This document shows positions 42,905 through 51,036 of a stretch of 64,000 bases of DNA, one piece after another. This DNA is from Comamonas avium (GTDB taxonomy: Bacteria; Pseudomonadota; Gammaproteobacteria; Burkholderiales; Burkholderiaceae_C). Under the pieces are notes generated by a model. It made no database searches. It was not told the DNA's origin and saw nothing but the letters and a program-made list of their open reading frames with translations. The translations under genes were made by a program, and so were the position numbers. The DNA lies in NCBI RefSeq assembly GCF_014836675.1, contig NZ_JACSQK010000003.1:118663-182662 (forward strand). Direction: 5' to 3'. Numbering within the stretch: position 1 is the first letter of the stretch; the number at the start of each line of letters is the position of its first letter.

Positions 42905-43912
42905 TTAGTAAGCCAGGCAGATCTTGCCAAAGTGCTTGCCTGCCTGCTGGTGGGCAAAGGCCTCGGTGATCTGGGCCAGCGGGTAGCTGCTGTCAATCAC
43001 CGGCTTCCAGTCAAAGCGCTCCAGCGCACGCACCATGTCTTGTTGCTGTTCGCGGCTGCCCACAATCAAGCCCTGCAGTGTTTGCTGCTTGGCCATCAGT
43101 TCCACGGTCGGAATGCTGCCTGCAAAGCCTGTCAGCACGCCAATCAGGGCAATGTGCCCGCCCACGGCGCAGGCGCGGATCGATTGCGGCAAGGTGTTGG
43201 GGCCACCCACCTCGACCACGATGTCTGCACCACGCCCCTGGGTGGCGGCCAGTACGGCGTTGCCCCATTCGGGGGTCTCGGCGTAGTTGATGACCACGTC
43301 TGCGCCCAGAGCCTTCAGGTGTTCGGCCTTGGCGGCGCTGGAGGTGGTGGCAATGACGCGTGCGCCCATGCTTTTGGCCATTTGCAGCGCAAAGATGGAG
43401 ACGCCGCCCGTGCCCAGCACCAGTACGGTGTTGCCTGCCTGCAGCTTGCCATTGACCACCAGTGCACGCCATGCGGTCAGGCCGGCGGTGGTCAGTGTGG
43501 CCGCTTGTGCGTGGCTGTAGCCCTGGGGTGCCAGCGTGAAAGCGGTGGCAGGCAGGGTGACCATTTCGCGCGCAAAACCATCGCAGCCATCGCCGGGCAC
43601 CAGCGCAAAGTCACTGGGTGCGTGGCGGCTGCTGAGCCACTGCGGAAAGAAAGTGGAGACCACGTGGTCGCCCACGGAAAATTCTGTGACACCGGTGCCA
43701 ACGGCGGTGACGACGCCTGCGCCGTCGGCCATGGGAATGCGGTTGGGCTCTGTGGCACCGGAACGGCTGACGACCAGCAGGTCGTGGTAGTTGAGCGATG
43801 TGGCATGGATGCGCACCTGAATCTCACCGGCCTGGGGCGCGGCGGCGTCTGCCAGCTCTACCAGTTGCAGGTTCTCCAAACCGCCGGGGGCGGCCAGTTG
43901 AATGGCTTTCAT
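42905..43912 (-). CDS. Zinc-independent MDR oxidoreductase (quinone-reductase/alcohol-dehydrogenase-like)
   Basis: A 335-residue medium-chain dehydrogenase/reductase. The N-terminal GroES-like domain lacks the zinc-binding cysteines of true alcohol dehydrogenases (NYHDLLVVSRSG, with MADGAGVVTAVG where GHE would be). The cofactor domain has VLVLGTGGVSIFALQMAKSMGARVIATTSS; Ser/Thr residues after the second strand favour NADPH. Such enzymes reduce quinones or enones. It is divergent from an HxlR regulator gene, and a perfect palindrome lies between them, so redox or electrophile induction is plausible. Confidence 0.87.
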   Translation of the reverse strand: MKAIQLAAPGGLENLQLVELADAAAPQAGEIQVRIHATSLNYHDLLVVSRSGATEPNRIPMADGAGVVTAVGTGVTEFSVGDHVVSTFFPQWLSSRHAPSDFALVPGDGCDGFAREMVTLPATAFTLAPQGYSHAQAATLTTAGLTAWRALVVNGKLQAGNTVLVLGTGGVSIFALQMAKSMGARVIATTSSAAKAEHLKALGADVVINYAETPEWGNAVLAATQGRGADIVVEVGGPNTLPQSIRACAVGGHIALIGVLTGFAGSIPTVELMAKQQTLQGLIVGSREQQQDMVRALERFDWKPVIDSSYPLAQITEAFAHQQAGKHFGKICLAY

Positions 43913-43981
43913 GCGTATCTTTCAGGAAAAAGGGTAAGGGATGCCTCGCATGTTGCAACGCAACGGCGTAATACGCCAGAA

Positions 43982-43997
43982 CCAACATATTTGTTGG
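43982..43997. promoter_or_regulatory. Palindrome, candidate HxlR operator
   Basis: CCAACA-TATT-TGTTGG has perfect 6-bp arms, 70 bp upstream of the oxidoreductase start and 84 bp upstream of the HxlR start. Divergent placement fits control of both genes by the regulator. Confidence 0.5.
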
Positions 43998-44080
43998 GTA
44001 GTATTAAAAATGTAAGTAATGCGCTGCCATGGGCCTGACGCTAGGATGCTGTGCATGATGATGACTGCAAAGGGGCCACC

Positions 44081-44464
44081 ATGAAACGTTTAAACAGCAA
44101 GAGCGGCTGCGTTGTAGAGGTGACGCTGTCGGTCATGGGGGGCACCTGGAAGCCCGTTATCCTGTTTCACCTGCTGCACGGCAAAAAACGCTTCAGTGAA
44201 CTGAGCCGCACGATTGGCTCCATTACCCAGCGCATGCTCACTTTGCAACTGCGCGAGCTGGAGGCATCAGGTATTGTGCTGCGCACCGTGCATGCCGAGG
44301 TGCCTCCGCGGGTGGACTATGAACTGACCGAACTGGGCCGTTCGCTGCAGCCGGTGCTGGTGGCCATGCGCAACTGGGGCGAGGCCTATGCCAGAGGTCG
44401 TGAGCAGGGCGATCCCTTGCCCGTTGCCCGCTGTGCCGAGGAGCTGGAACACGAAACGGTCTGA
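44081..44464 (+). CDS. HxlR-family transcriptional regulator
   Basis: A 127-residue winged-helix regulator. MGGTWKPVILFHLLHGKKRFSELSRTIGSITQRMLTLQLRELEASGIV is the typical HxlR/YodB core (about 20-68), followed by the wing VPPRVDYELTELGRSLQPVL. Conserved Cys10 (SGCVVEVTL) matches the redox-active cysteine of quinone- and electrophile-sensing members. AAAGGGG upstream of 44081 supports the start. It is divergent from the NAD(P)H oxidoreductase, its likely target. Confidence 0.92.
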   Translation: MKRLNSKSGCVVEVTLSVMGGTWKPVILFHLLHGKKRFSELSRTIGSITQRMLTLQLRELEASGIVLRTVHAEVPPRVDYELTELGRSLQPVLVAMRNWGEAYARGREQGDPLPVARCAEELEHETV

Positions 44465-44494
44465 ACCCAGCGGCAGTCACTGCCAGCAATGATG

Positions 44495-44531
44495 AAAAAA
44501 ACCAGCAGGCATGCAGCGCTGCTGGTTTTTT
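44495..44531. terminator. Bidirectional terminator between HxlR and isochorismatase-fold genes
   Basis: ACCAGCAG and CTGCTGGT pair around a 10-nt loop, flanked by A- and T-runs on either side. Confidence 0.88.
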
Positions 44532-44559
44532 GTGAGGCTGTGCAACGACAGCGCTGCGC

Positions 44560-45189
44560 TTACTTGCCTGCTGTCAGCGCGCTGTAGCCGTGCATCAGGT
44601 TGCGGTAGTCAGGGATGTGGTTGGAGAACAGTGTGCCCAGACCTTCCACGTCATTGCGCCAGTCGCGGTGCAGCTCGCAGGCTGCGCCAAACCAGGTCAT
44701 GAGCTGGGCGCCGGCTTGTTCCATGCGGCTCCATGCGGCCTTTTGTGTCATCTCGTTGAAGGTGCCCGACGCATCGGCAATCACGAACACGTCAAAACCT
44801 TCTTCCAGTGCCGACAGCACAGGGAAACTCACACACACTTCAGTCACCACGCCGGCCACGATGAGCTGCTTCTTGCCAGTGGCTTTCACTGCTTTGACGA
44901 AGTCTTCGTTGTCCCATGCGTTGATCTGGCCTGGGCGTGCGATGTAGGGCGCAGAGGGGAATTTTGCTTTCAGCTCAGGCACCAGAGGGCCGTTGGGACC
45001 GTTTTCAAAACTGGTGGTCAAAATGGTCGGCAGCTTGAAGTATTCAGCCATGTCGGCCAGTGCCAGCACGTTGTTCTTGAACTTGTCGGGGTCGATGTCG
45101 CGCACCAGCGAGAGCAGTCCGGTCTGGTGGTCGACCAGCAGCACGGCGGCATTGTCTTTATCGAGGCGAACGTAAGGCTTGTTGCTCAT
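44560..45189 (-). CDS. Isochorismatase-fold hydrolase, YcaC-like
   Basis: A 209-residue cysteine hydrolase of the isochorismatase superfamily. The catalytic triad is visible: Asp in VLLVDHQTGLL (about 20), Lys in the VKATGKKQLIVAG region and Cys in GVVTEVCVSFPV (about 118). YcaC-type members form large oligomers and their substrate is unknown. GGAG at good spacing supports the 45189 start. The pirin gene follows upstream on the same strand after about 110 bp; YcaC-like hydrolase, pirin and a LysR gene together form a recurring stress-type module. Confidence 0.88.
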   Translation of the reverse strand: MSNKPYVRLDKDNAAVLLVDHQTGLLSLVRDIDPDKFKNNVLALADMAEYFKLPTILTTSFENGPNGPLVPELKAKFPSAPYIARPGQINAWDNEDFVKAVKATGKKQLIVAGVVTEVCVSFPVLSALEEGFDVFVIADASGTFNEMTQKAAWSRMEQAGAQLMTWFGAACELHRDWRNDVEGLGTLFSNHIPDYRNLMHGYSALTAGK

Positions 45190-45299
45190 GGTGATCTCCA
45201 AGGTAGCAGGGGGTGAAAAAAGAGAGAAGCCGCAGTGGGCTGGCGGTTTGCCCGCCCGCTGCGTGGATCCATGCGTGCGTGTGGCTCGCACGCATGGGT

Positions 45300-46202
45300 T
45301 CAGTGGTTCAGCTCAGCAGGCTGGCCCTGCTTTGCAGCAGGTATCCGGCCAAACTGACCACTGCGCAAATCGTCCATGGCCTGGTCGATTTCCTGGGCCG
45401 TGTTCATGACGAAGGGGCCGTGGCCCACCACAGGTTCGTCAATCGGTTCACCCGACAGCCACAACAGCGCGACTTCGTTGTTGGCTTCCAGGTGCACGGT
45501 ATCTGCTGCACGGTCCATGTGCACCAGCTGGCCAGCACGGGCCACCTCGGTGCCGTTGATCAAGACGGTGCCATGCAGCACCACCAGCGCCAGCGTGTGG
45601 CCGGGCGGGGCCTGCAGCTCGGTCGTGGCACCAGCCTTGATCCGCACATCCCAGACATTGATGGGGGTGAAGGTCCTGGCGGGGCCATCGCCCTGTCCGT
45701 AATCGCCTGCAATCACCCGCACGGTGCCTGCACCATTGGGCAGGTTGAGCTCAGGGATGTCGCTGTTCAGCAAGGTCTGATAGCCAGGCGCAGACATTTT
45801 GTCTTTGGCTGGCAGGTTGACCCACAGCTGCACCATCTCGAAAGGGCCACCCGTGCGGGCATAGGCTTCAGAGTGAAACTCCTCATGCAAGATGCCCGAA
45901 GCCGCCGTCATCCACTGCACATCGCCGGGGCCAATGGTGCCGCCTGCGCCGGTGGAGTCACGGTGGGTCACCTCACCTTCGTAGACGATGGTCACGGTCT
46001 CAAACCCGCGGTGGGGGTGTGCGCCCACGCCGCGTCGGCCTGTGGTCGGTGTGAAGTGGTGGGGGCCTGCATGGACCAGCAGCAGGAAGGGGGTCAGTGC
46101 TTTGCCGTGATCGCCGTAACTGAACAGTGAACGCACAGGAAAGCCGTTGCCCACCCAGTGGGGGCGTGGGGCTTCGTAGACACCCAGAATCTTCTTCAGC
46201 AT
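45300..46202 (-). CDS. Pirin-family bicupin protein
   Basis: A 300-residue pirin. The N-terminal cupin carries the metal ligands in GVGAHPHRGFETVTIVYEGEVTHRDS (HxH) and ASGILHEEFHSE (His/Glu). The C-terminal cupin follows after about 170. Bacterial pirins can act as quercetin dioxygenases or as redox-sensitive binding partners, and the specific role is not evident here. GGAG upstream of 46202 supports the start. It is divergent from a LysR gene that probably controls it. Confidence 0.9.
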   Translation of the reverse strand: MLKKILGVYEAPRPHWVGNGFPVRSLFSYGDHGKALTPFLLLVHAGPHHFTPTTGRRGVGAHPHRGFETVTIVYEGEVTHRDSTGAGGTIGPGDVQWMTAASGILHEEFHSEAYARTGGPFEMVQLWVNLPAKDKMSAPGYQTLLNSDIPELNLPNGAGTVRVIAGDYGQGDGPARTFTPINVWDVRIKAGATTELQAPPGHTLALVVLHGTVLINGTEVARAGQLVHMDRAADTVHLEANNEVALLWLSGEPIDEPVVGHGPFVMNTAQEIDQAMDDLRSGQFGRIPAAKQGQPAELNH

Positions 46203-46337
46203 GGCTTTTTCTCCTTGGAATCCATCGCTGGGCTTTGCGGCTTGCAGCGATGTGTTGAACATGGTGCTAAGTATGAAATCAGAACGATGTTTGCGGTAGA
46301 CTGCAAAAATCTACTGCAGAGTTCTATTTTTGAAACA

Positions 46338-47249
46338 ATGAAGTTGCCTGATCTCAATGAGCTGTACTACTACGCCCAGGTGGTAGAGCACGGCGGCTTT
46401 GCCCCCGCAGGGCGTGCTTTGGGCATGCCCAAGTCCAAACTCAGCCGGCGGGTGGCCTTGCTGGAAGAGCGGCTGGGCGTGCAGTTGCTGTTGCGCTCCA
46501 CGCGCAGCTTTGCAGTCACAGAGGTGGGCAAGCGTTACTACGAACATTGCCGCGCCATGCTGACCGAAGCCGAGGCGGCTGAAGAATCGGTGGCCATGAC
46601 CCACAGCGAGCCGTGTGGCGTGGTGCGCATGAGTTGCCCGGTGGCGCTGCTGTCAGCGCGCGTGGGGCCCATGCTGGCGGCCTTCATGGTGCTGTACCCG
46701 CGTGTGGTGCTGCAGGTGGATGAGACCAACCGCCGTGTAGACGTGGTGGCCGAAGGGCTGGACCTGGCCATTCGCGTGCGCCCCCCACCGCTGCAAGACA
46801 GTGATCTGGTGCTGCGCAACCTGGCAGAGCGTGGCCAGTGTCTGGTAACCAGCCCGGCGCTGCTGGCGCAGTGCGGCCAGGCCAGCGGGCCCATGGACCT
46901 GTCGCACTGGCCCAGTCTGGAGATGGGTGTGCCGCAGGAAACATACCGATGGCTGTTGCAAGGCCCCAATCAGGAGCGGGCGGAAGTGCGCCACCAGCCA
47001 AGGCTGGTGACGCAGTCCATGCTGGCACTGCGTGATGCGGCTTTGCAGGGTGTGGGCGTGGTGCAGCTGCCCACCATGTTTGTGCGCGATGAGCTGCGCA
47101 GCGGAGCGCTGGTGCAAGTGCTGCCGGGCTGGGCACCACGCCCGGAGATCATCCACGCGGTCTACGCATCGCGCCGGGGGCAATTGCCAGCGGTGCGGGC
47201 GCTGCTGGATTTTCTGGTCCAGCAGTTTCAGGCGGTGGCCGAAGACTGA
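46338..47249 (+). CDS. LysR-family regulator
   Basis: A 303-residue LysR-type regulator whose winged helix reads MKLPDLNELYYYAQVVEHGGFAPAGRALGMPKSKLSRRVALLEERLG, typical of the LysR group often found beside pirin genes. The effector domain begins GVVRMSCPVALLSARVGPML. The ATG at 46338 gives the standard N-terminus; in-frame upstream codons to 46158 overlap the pirin gene. It ends 6 bp before the convergent molybdopterin oxidoreductase stop. Confidence 0.9.
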   Translation: MKLPDLNELYYYAQVVEHGGFAPAGRALGMPKSKLSRRVALLEERLGVQLLLRSTRSFAVTEVGKRYYEHCRAMLTEAEAAEESVAMTHSEPCGVVRMSCPVALLSARVGPMLAAFMVLYPRVVLQVDETNRRVDVVAEGLDLAIRVRPPPLQDSDLVLRNLAERGQCLVTSPALLAQCGQASGPMDLSHWPSLEMGVPQETYRWLLQGPNQERAEVRHQPRLVTQSMLALRDAALQGVGVVQLPTMFVRDELRSGALVQVLPGWAPRPEIIHAVYASRRGQLPAVRALLDFLVQQFQAVAED

Positions 47250-47255
47250 GGTTGC

Positions 47256-49331
47256 CTACGCCGGTGCGGTGGCCGGCGTAATACGTTCTACCTGCACCGC
47301 GCAGTCATAAAAACAGGGGGCGCGGCCAATGTCGGTGAGCTGCTGGTGGGTCAGCTCATTGACGTTGGTGCCGTTGGCTCCGTGCTTGCGCCACCAGATG
47401 CCCAGCCCCACTACCACGCCGGGCCGTGCCCGGCCATTAACGGCCGCGTGGCACACGTGCATGCCCCGGTCGTTGAATACGCGCAGCACATCACCGTCGG
47501 CAATGCCCCGTGCAGCGGCATCATCGGGGTGCAGCTCCAGCAGGGGGCGCTGCTCCATGCGCTGCAGGCTGGCTACATTGGCAAAGGTGCTGTTGAGGAA
47601 GTTGCGCGCCGGCGGTGAAATCATGGCCAGCGGGAACTTGGCGGTGGGTGGCTCGTAGTTGGGCAGATAGTCCGGCAAGGTGCCGATGCCCAGCCGCGCC
47701 AGTTGCGGGTTGTCAAACTCGCACTTGCCCGAGGGCGTGGCAAAGCCACCGTGTGCAAACGGTGCCTCTTTCACAGGAATGTGTGCAAAGCCGTGGTGCA
47801 ACAGGGCATCAAAATCAATGGCCGTGTTTGCAACGCTGGAGCGGCACAACTCCTCATCCGTGGCCTGGAAGTGCGCCGCTGCGTAGGCAGGCTGCAGCAA
47901 CGCCATCTGCGCGGCCAGATCACGAAAAATCTGCGCATTGCTGCGCGCCTGACCTTGCGGCGCAATCGCCGGGCGGTTCAGCAGCACATCGGTGTGGCCA
48001 TAGCTGCCGTGGATGTCCCAGTGCTCCAGCTGCGTGGTTGCGGGCAGCACGTAGTCGGCATGGTCGGCGGTGTCGGTCATGAAATGCTCCAGCACCACCG
48101 TAAACAGGTCTTCACGCGCAAAGCCTGCGGCCACCTTGGCCGACTCTGGCGCAACCGCCACGGGGTTGCTGTTGTAGACCACGACGGCCTGCACCTGCGG
48201 TCCCCATTGCGCATCGCCGGGGTGCAGCAGCACGTCGCCAATGGTGCTCATGTTCAGCAAGCGCGGGCGGCGTGTGCCCAGCAACTGGGGCATTTGCAGT
48301 GCGGCTCTGTTGAACGGCGACACACCAGAGCTGGACAGCAGCAGTCCGCCGGCCCGCTGGCGCCAGGCCCCCACCAGTGCAGGCAGGCAGGCAATGGCGC
48401 GCACGGCATTGCCGCCACCGCGTACGCGCTGCATGCCGTAGTTCAGGCGAATGGCGGCAGCTTGCGTGGTGCCGTAGTCACGCGCCAGCTGGATGATTTG
48501 CTCGACCGGCAGGCCGCAGACCTGGGCCGCACGCTCGGGTGGCCATTGCAGGGCGCGGGCTTTAAGCGCTTCCCAGCCCAGCGTGTGCTGGGCGATGTAG
48601 TCGTGGTCCAGCCAGTTGTGCACGATCAGCTCGTGCATCAGCGCCAATGCCAGGGCAGCATCGGTGCCCGGCAGCAGCTGCAGGTGTTCGTGGCATTTGT
48701 CGGCTGTTTCGCTCTTGCGCGGGTCAATGCATACCAGTCTGGCGCCGTTGCGTTTGGCTTCCTGCGCCAGCCGCCAAAAGTGCAGGTTGCTGCTGATGCT
48801 GTTGCTGCCCCAGATCAGGATCAGCTGGCTTTCGGCAAAAAACTCCATGCGCATCCCCAGCTTGCCGCCGTAGGTGGCCGCCAGCGCCTCACTGCCTGCG
48901 CTGGCGCAGATGGTGCGGTCCAGCAGGCTGGCACCGAGCTGGTGGAAAAACCGGCGATCCATGCTTTCACCCTGCACCATGCCCATGGTGCCTGCATAGC
49001 TGTAGGGCAGGATGGCTTCGGGCTGTTGCTGCGCAATGCCGTGCAGGCGCTGTGCGATATCGCGTAGCGCCTCGTCCCAGCTGACGGGGGTGAACTGGCC
49101 GCTGCCCTTGGGGCCGCTGCGCCTGAGCGGTGTCAGTACCCGTTCGGGGTGGTAGGTGCGCTCGGCATATTTGCTGACCTTGGTGCACAGCACACCACCG
49201 GTCATGGGGTGGCCGGGGTTGCCTTGAACGCGGGTGGCAATGCCGTCCACCACGGTGGTGACGAGCGAGCAGGTATCGGGGCAATCGTGGGGGCAGGCAC
49301 CCAGCACAGTGCGGTGTAAAGCAGCGTTCAT
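47256..49331 (-). CDS. Molybdopterin-dependent oxidoreductase with N-terminal 4Fe-4S site
   Basis: A 691-residue member of the DMSO-reductase superfamily. The N-terminal cluster is bound by Cys13, Cys17, Cys21 and Cys49 (CPHDCPDTCS and GVLCTKV). MGD-binding and domain IV motifs follow (WGSNSISSNLHFWR, YNSNPVAVAPESAKV, ATPSGKCEFDN and LELHPDDAAARGIADGDVLRVFNDRG). It has no twin-arginine signal, so it is cytoplasmic. The usual metal ligand position reads SYAGTMGMVQGESMDR without an obvious Cys or selenocysteine. The physiological substrate is unknown; annotations of relatives vary between formate dehydrogenase-like and reductase-like. No electron-transfer subunit is adjacent. Confidence 0.87.
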   Translation of the reverse strand: MNAALHRTVLGACPHDCPDTCSLVTTVVDGIATRVQGNPGHPMTGGVLCTKVSKYAERTYHPERVLTPLRRSGPKGSGQFTPVSWDEALRDIAQRLHGIAQQQPEAILPYSYAGTMGMVQGESMDRRFFHQLGASLLDRTICASAGSEALAATYGGKLGMRMEFFAESQLILIWGSNSISSNLHFWRLAQEAKRNGARLVCIDPRKSETADKCHEHLQLLPGTDAALALALMHELIVHNWLDHDYIAQHTLGWEALKARALQWPPERAAQVCGLPVEQIIQLARDYGTTQAAAIRLNYGMQRVRGGGNAVRAIACLPALVGAWRQRAGGLLLSSSGVSPFNRAALQMPQLLGTRRPRLLNMSTIGDVLLHPGDAQWGPQVQAVVVYNSNPVAVAPESAKVAAGFAREDLFTVVLEHFMTDTADHADYVLPATTQLEHWDIHGSYGHTDVLLNRPAIAPQGQARSNAQIFRDLAAQMALLQPAYAAAHFQATDEELCRSSVANTAIDFDALLHHGFAHIPVKEAPFAHGGFATPSGKCEFDNPQLARLGIGTLPDYLPNYEPPTAKFPLAMISPPARNFLNSTFANVASLQRMEQRPLLELHPDDAAARGIADGDVLRVFNDRGMHVCHAAVNGRARPGVVVGLGIWWRKHGANGTNVNELTHQQLTDIGRAPCFYDCAVQVERITPATAPA

Positions 49332-49476
49332 GGCTCAATCGTGAGGAGGTGAAACATTATGAGACGGCGCTGCACCGCACCGTCGAAACGGTATGTGAAA
49401 ACGTTTAGAACGACCGTGCTTTTTATACGTGTTTTGGCTACACTGTCCGCACACTAACCATAAGGAGACCTGTCCC

Positions 49477-49731
49477 ATGTCGGATCTGAACGCAACTTTT
49501 GAAGAAGCCGTCAAAAATTCCACTTCCATCAGCGAGCGCCCGGACAACGCCACGTTGCTGAAGATTTACGCGCTGTACAAGCAAGCCACAGAGGGTGACA
49601 ACGAGGCCAAGAAGCCCAGCTTTACCGACATGGTTGGCCGTGCCAAGTGGGATGCATGGGAAAAGCTCAAGGACACCTCGCTGGATGACGCCAAGCAGCA
49701 ATACATTGATTTGATTAACTCGCTGCGCTGA
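49477..49731 (+). CDS. Acyl-CoA-binding protein
   Basis: An 84-residue ACBP: a four-helix protein that binds long-chain acyl-CoA and buffers it in the cytosol. Family signatures are FEEAVKNSTSISERPDNATLLKIYALYKQATEGDN and PSFTDMVGRAKWDAWEKLKD, including the Tyr, Lys and Trp that line the acyl-CoA head-group site. TAAGGAGA upstream supports the start at 49477. It stands alone and is followed by a terminator. ACBPs are common in eukaryotes and patchy in bacteria. Confidence 0.93.
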   Translation: MSDLNATFEEAVKNSTSISERPDNATLLKIYALYKQATEGDNEAKKPSFTDMVGRAKWDAWEKLKDTSLDDAKQQYIDLINSLR

Positions 49732-49753
49732 TGGCGACCTGCGCACCACGCAC

Positions 49754-49780
49754 AACGGCAGCCCACTGGCTGCCGTTTTT
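49754..49780 (+). terminator. Intrinsic terminator after acyl-CoA-binding protein gene
   Basis: AACGGCAGCC and GGCTGCCGTT form a perfect 10-bp stem around CACT, followed by Ts. Confidence 0.9.
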
Positions 49781-49798
49781 GTTAATGCTTTGAATAAA

Positions 49799-49880
49799 GT
49801 AGCTGTTAGCGCTTATCAGTAAACACTTTCAAATACAAAACACTTTGAAAGTGTTTTGTATCAAGAGCATGCAGCTATAT
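49799..49880. repeat. Dispersed intergenic hairpin repeat, copy 3
   Basis: TAGCTG near 49800 pairs with CAGCTA near 49872. Inside, AAACACTTTCAAA (49821-49833) pairs perfectly with TTTGAAAGTGTTT (49844-49856). The AGCTGTTAGCGCTTAT start matches the other copies. Confidence 0.7.
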
Positions 49881-49882
49881 TT

Positions 49883-50176
49883 TTAAGCAGCTTGCAGCAT
49901 TTCATCAAACTGCGCGTTCAGCTTGGCTTCAATCTTTTCCTGAAACATGGCTGCTAAAAAGCCCAGCTCAGCTTCCAGCTTGAGCTGGGTGGCACTGACG
50001 TGCAGCAAGCCTTGCATGCCGTTGCCGTCAAAGTGCAGCACGTCGTGCGCGTCGCCCGCTTCATAACGGCATTGCACGCCAAATTTGGCCGTCGCTTTTT
50101 CAGCCCAGCTCTGGGCATGTTGACGGGCGGTGGGTAAGCCCAGCGTGTGCTGGCGTTCAATAAGGATGTGAGACAC
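49883..50176 (-). CDS. Polyhydroxyalkanoic-acid system family protein
   Basis: A 97-residue small protein matching the PHA_gran_rgn type: ILIERQHTLGLPTARQHAQSWAEKATAKFG at the start, a central YEAGDAHDVLHFDGNGMQGLLHVSATQLKLEAELGFL, and a terminal IEAKLNAQFDEML. Members are linked by gene context to PHA granules, and a phasin-like or membrane-binding role has been proposed. No PHA synthase genes are nearby. It is divergent from the unknown membrane protein gene at 50295. Confidence 0.82.
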   Translation of the reverse strand: MSHILIERQHTLGLPTARQHAQSWAEKATAKFGVQCRYEAGDAHDVLHFDGNGMQGLLHVSATQLKLEAELGFLAAMFQEKIEAKLNAQFDEMLQAA

Positions 50177-50294
50177 GGGCCAAATCTTTGAAAACTGCAG
50201 AAAGGGCGTGAATCATAAAAGTCCTGCAAGCTTTAGAAGGCCCGGGGGCTGAATACACTTGGGGTTTGGTTTTCAGAAAAGCAAGCGCCGCACT

Positions 50295-50909
50295 ATGGAC
50301 TTTTTCACTTGGATTATTGTGGGCTCCATTGCCGTCTATGTCTTGCAAGGCATAGAGCACCGTCGCCGTGTGCGTTTGCTGGGGGCACACCTGGCACCCA
50401 CGCAGGTCGAAAAGCTCATGGGAGGCCTGATTGAAGGCTATATGCGCGCACTGGATGAAAAAGACGTCGAGCGCCGTCAGCAGGTCTGGGACATTTTGAG
50501 CAACAGCGAAAAAACGCTGGCTGACCAGCTGCAGCGGCTGGCCACCAGCTTCAGCCAGGAAAACGCACAGGACACGCGCGTCAGCACACTGCCGCTGGCA
50601 CTGCCGTACTTTGACCGCCTGATCCCATCGCACACCTTTGACATGCGCGAAGCACTGAAGATGCATGCCAAAGCCGTGCGCGATGCCTGTGCGCCCGAGG
50701 ATGTGGACCTGGAAACGCGCAAGCGCATGGCATTCACCATGACGGCGGAATTGCTGCTGCTGCAGCACACCTGCCACTGGTTCTGCAAGACGCGCACCAT
50801 CGCCTCCATGCGTTTGATGGCGCGCCAGAAAACATCGTATGAGCAGGTGATGAAGTCCGTATCAGCCAGCACCTTGTCGGCCTACCAGCGCCTGATTGGT
50901 AAAGGCTGA
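50295..50909 (+). CDS. Membrane-anchored protein of unknown function
   Basis: A 204-residue protein that I do not recognise. An N-terminal transmembrane helix (MDFFTWIIVGSIAVYVLQGI) is followed by a charged, helix-rich cytosolic region (RRRVRLLGAHLAPTQVEKLMGGLIEGY and onward) and a C-terminal part with TAELLLLQHTCHWFCKTRTIASMRLMAR. No enzyme motif is visible. The coding signal is good (third-position GC and a long frame), but no strong ribosome-binding site is seen. It sits between the PHA-family gene and the cyclopropane-synthase-like gene. Confidence 0.7.
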   Translation: MDFFTWIIVGSIAVYVLQGIEHRRRVRLLGAHLAPTQVEKLMGGLIEGYMRALDEKDVERRQQVWDILSNSEKTLADQLQRLATSFSQENAQDTRVSTLPLALPYFDRLIPSHTFDMREALKMHAKAVRDACAPEDVDLETRKRMAFTMTAELLLLQHTCHWFCKTRTIASMRLMARQKTSYEQVMKSVSASTLSAYQRLIGKG

Positions 50910-51036
50910 CACACACGGTCAGATCGGAGTTTGGTGGCCCCGGGGCCTGAAAACCCGTGAAACGGGAAAAAACCTGTCAAACCTATGTGCTGTGGTGTAT
51001 TGACGAGGGCCGCGTGCTGTCCCAAAAATAGGCAGC

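Noticed and set aside
47703..49067. 454-codon plus-strand frame
   Set aside because: Antisense shadow of the molybdopterin oxidoreductase gene.
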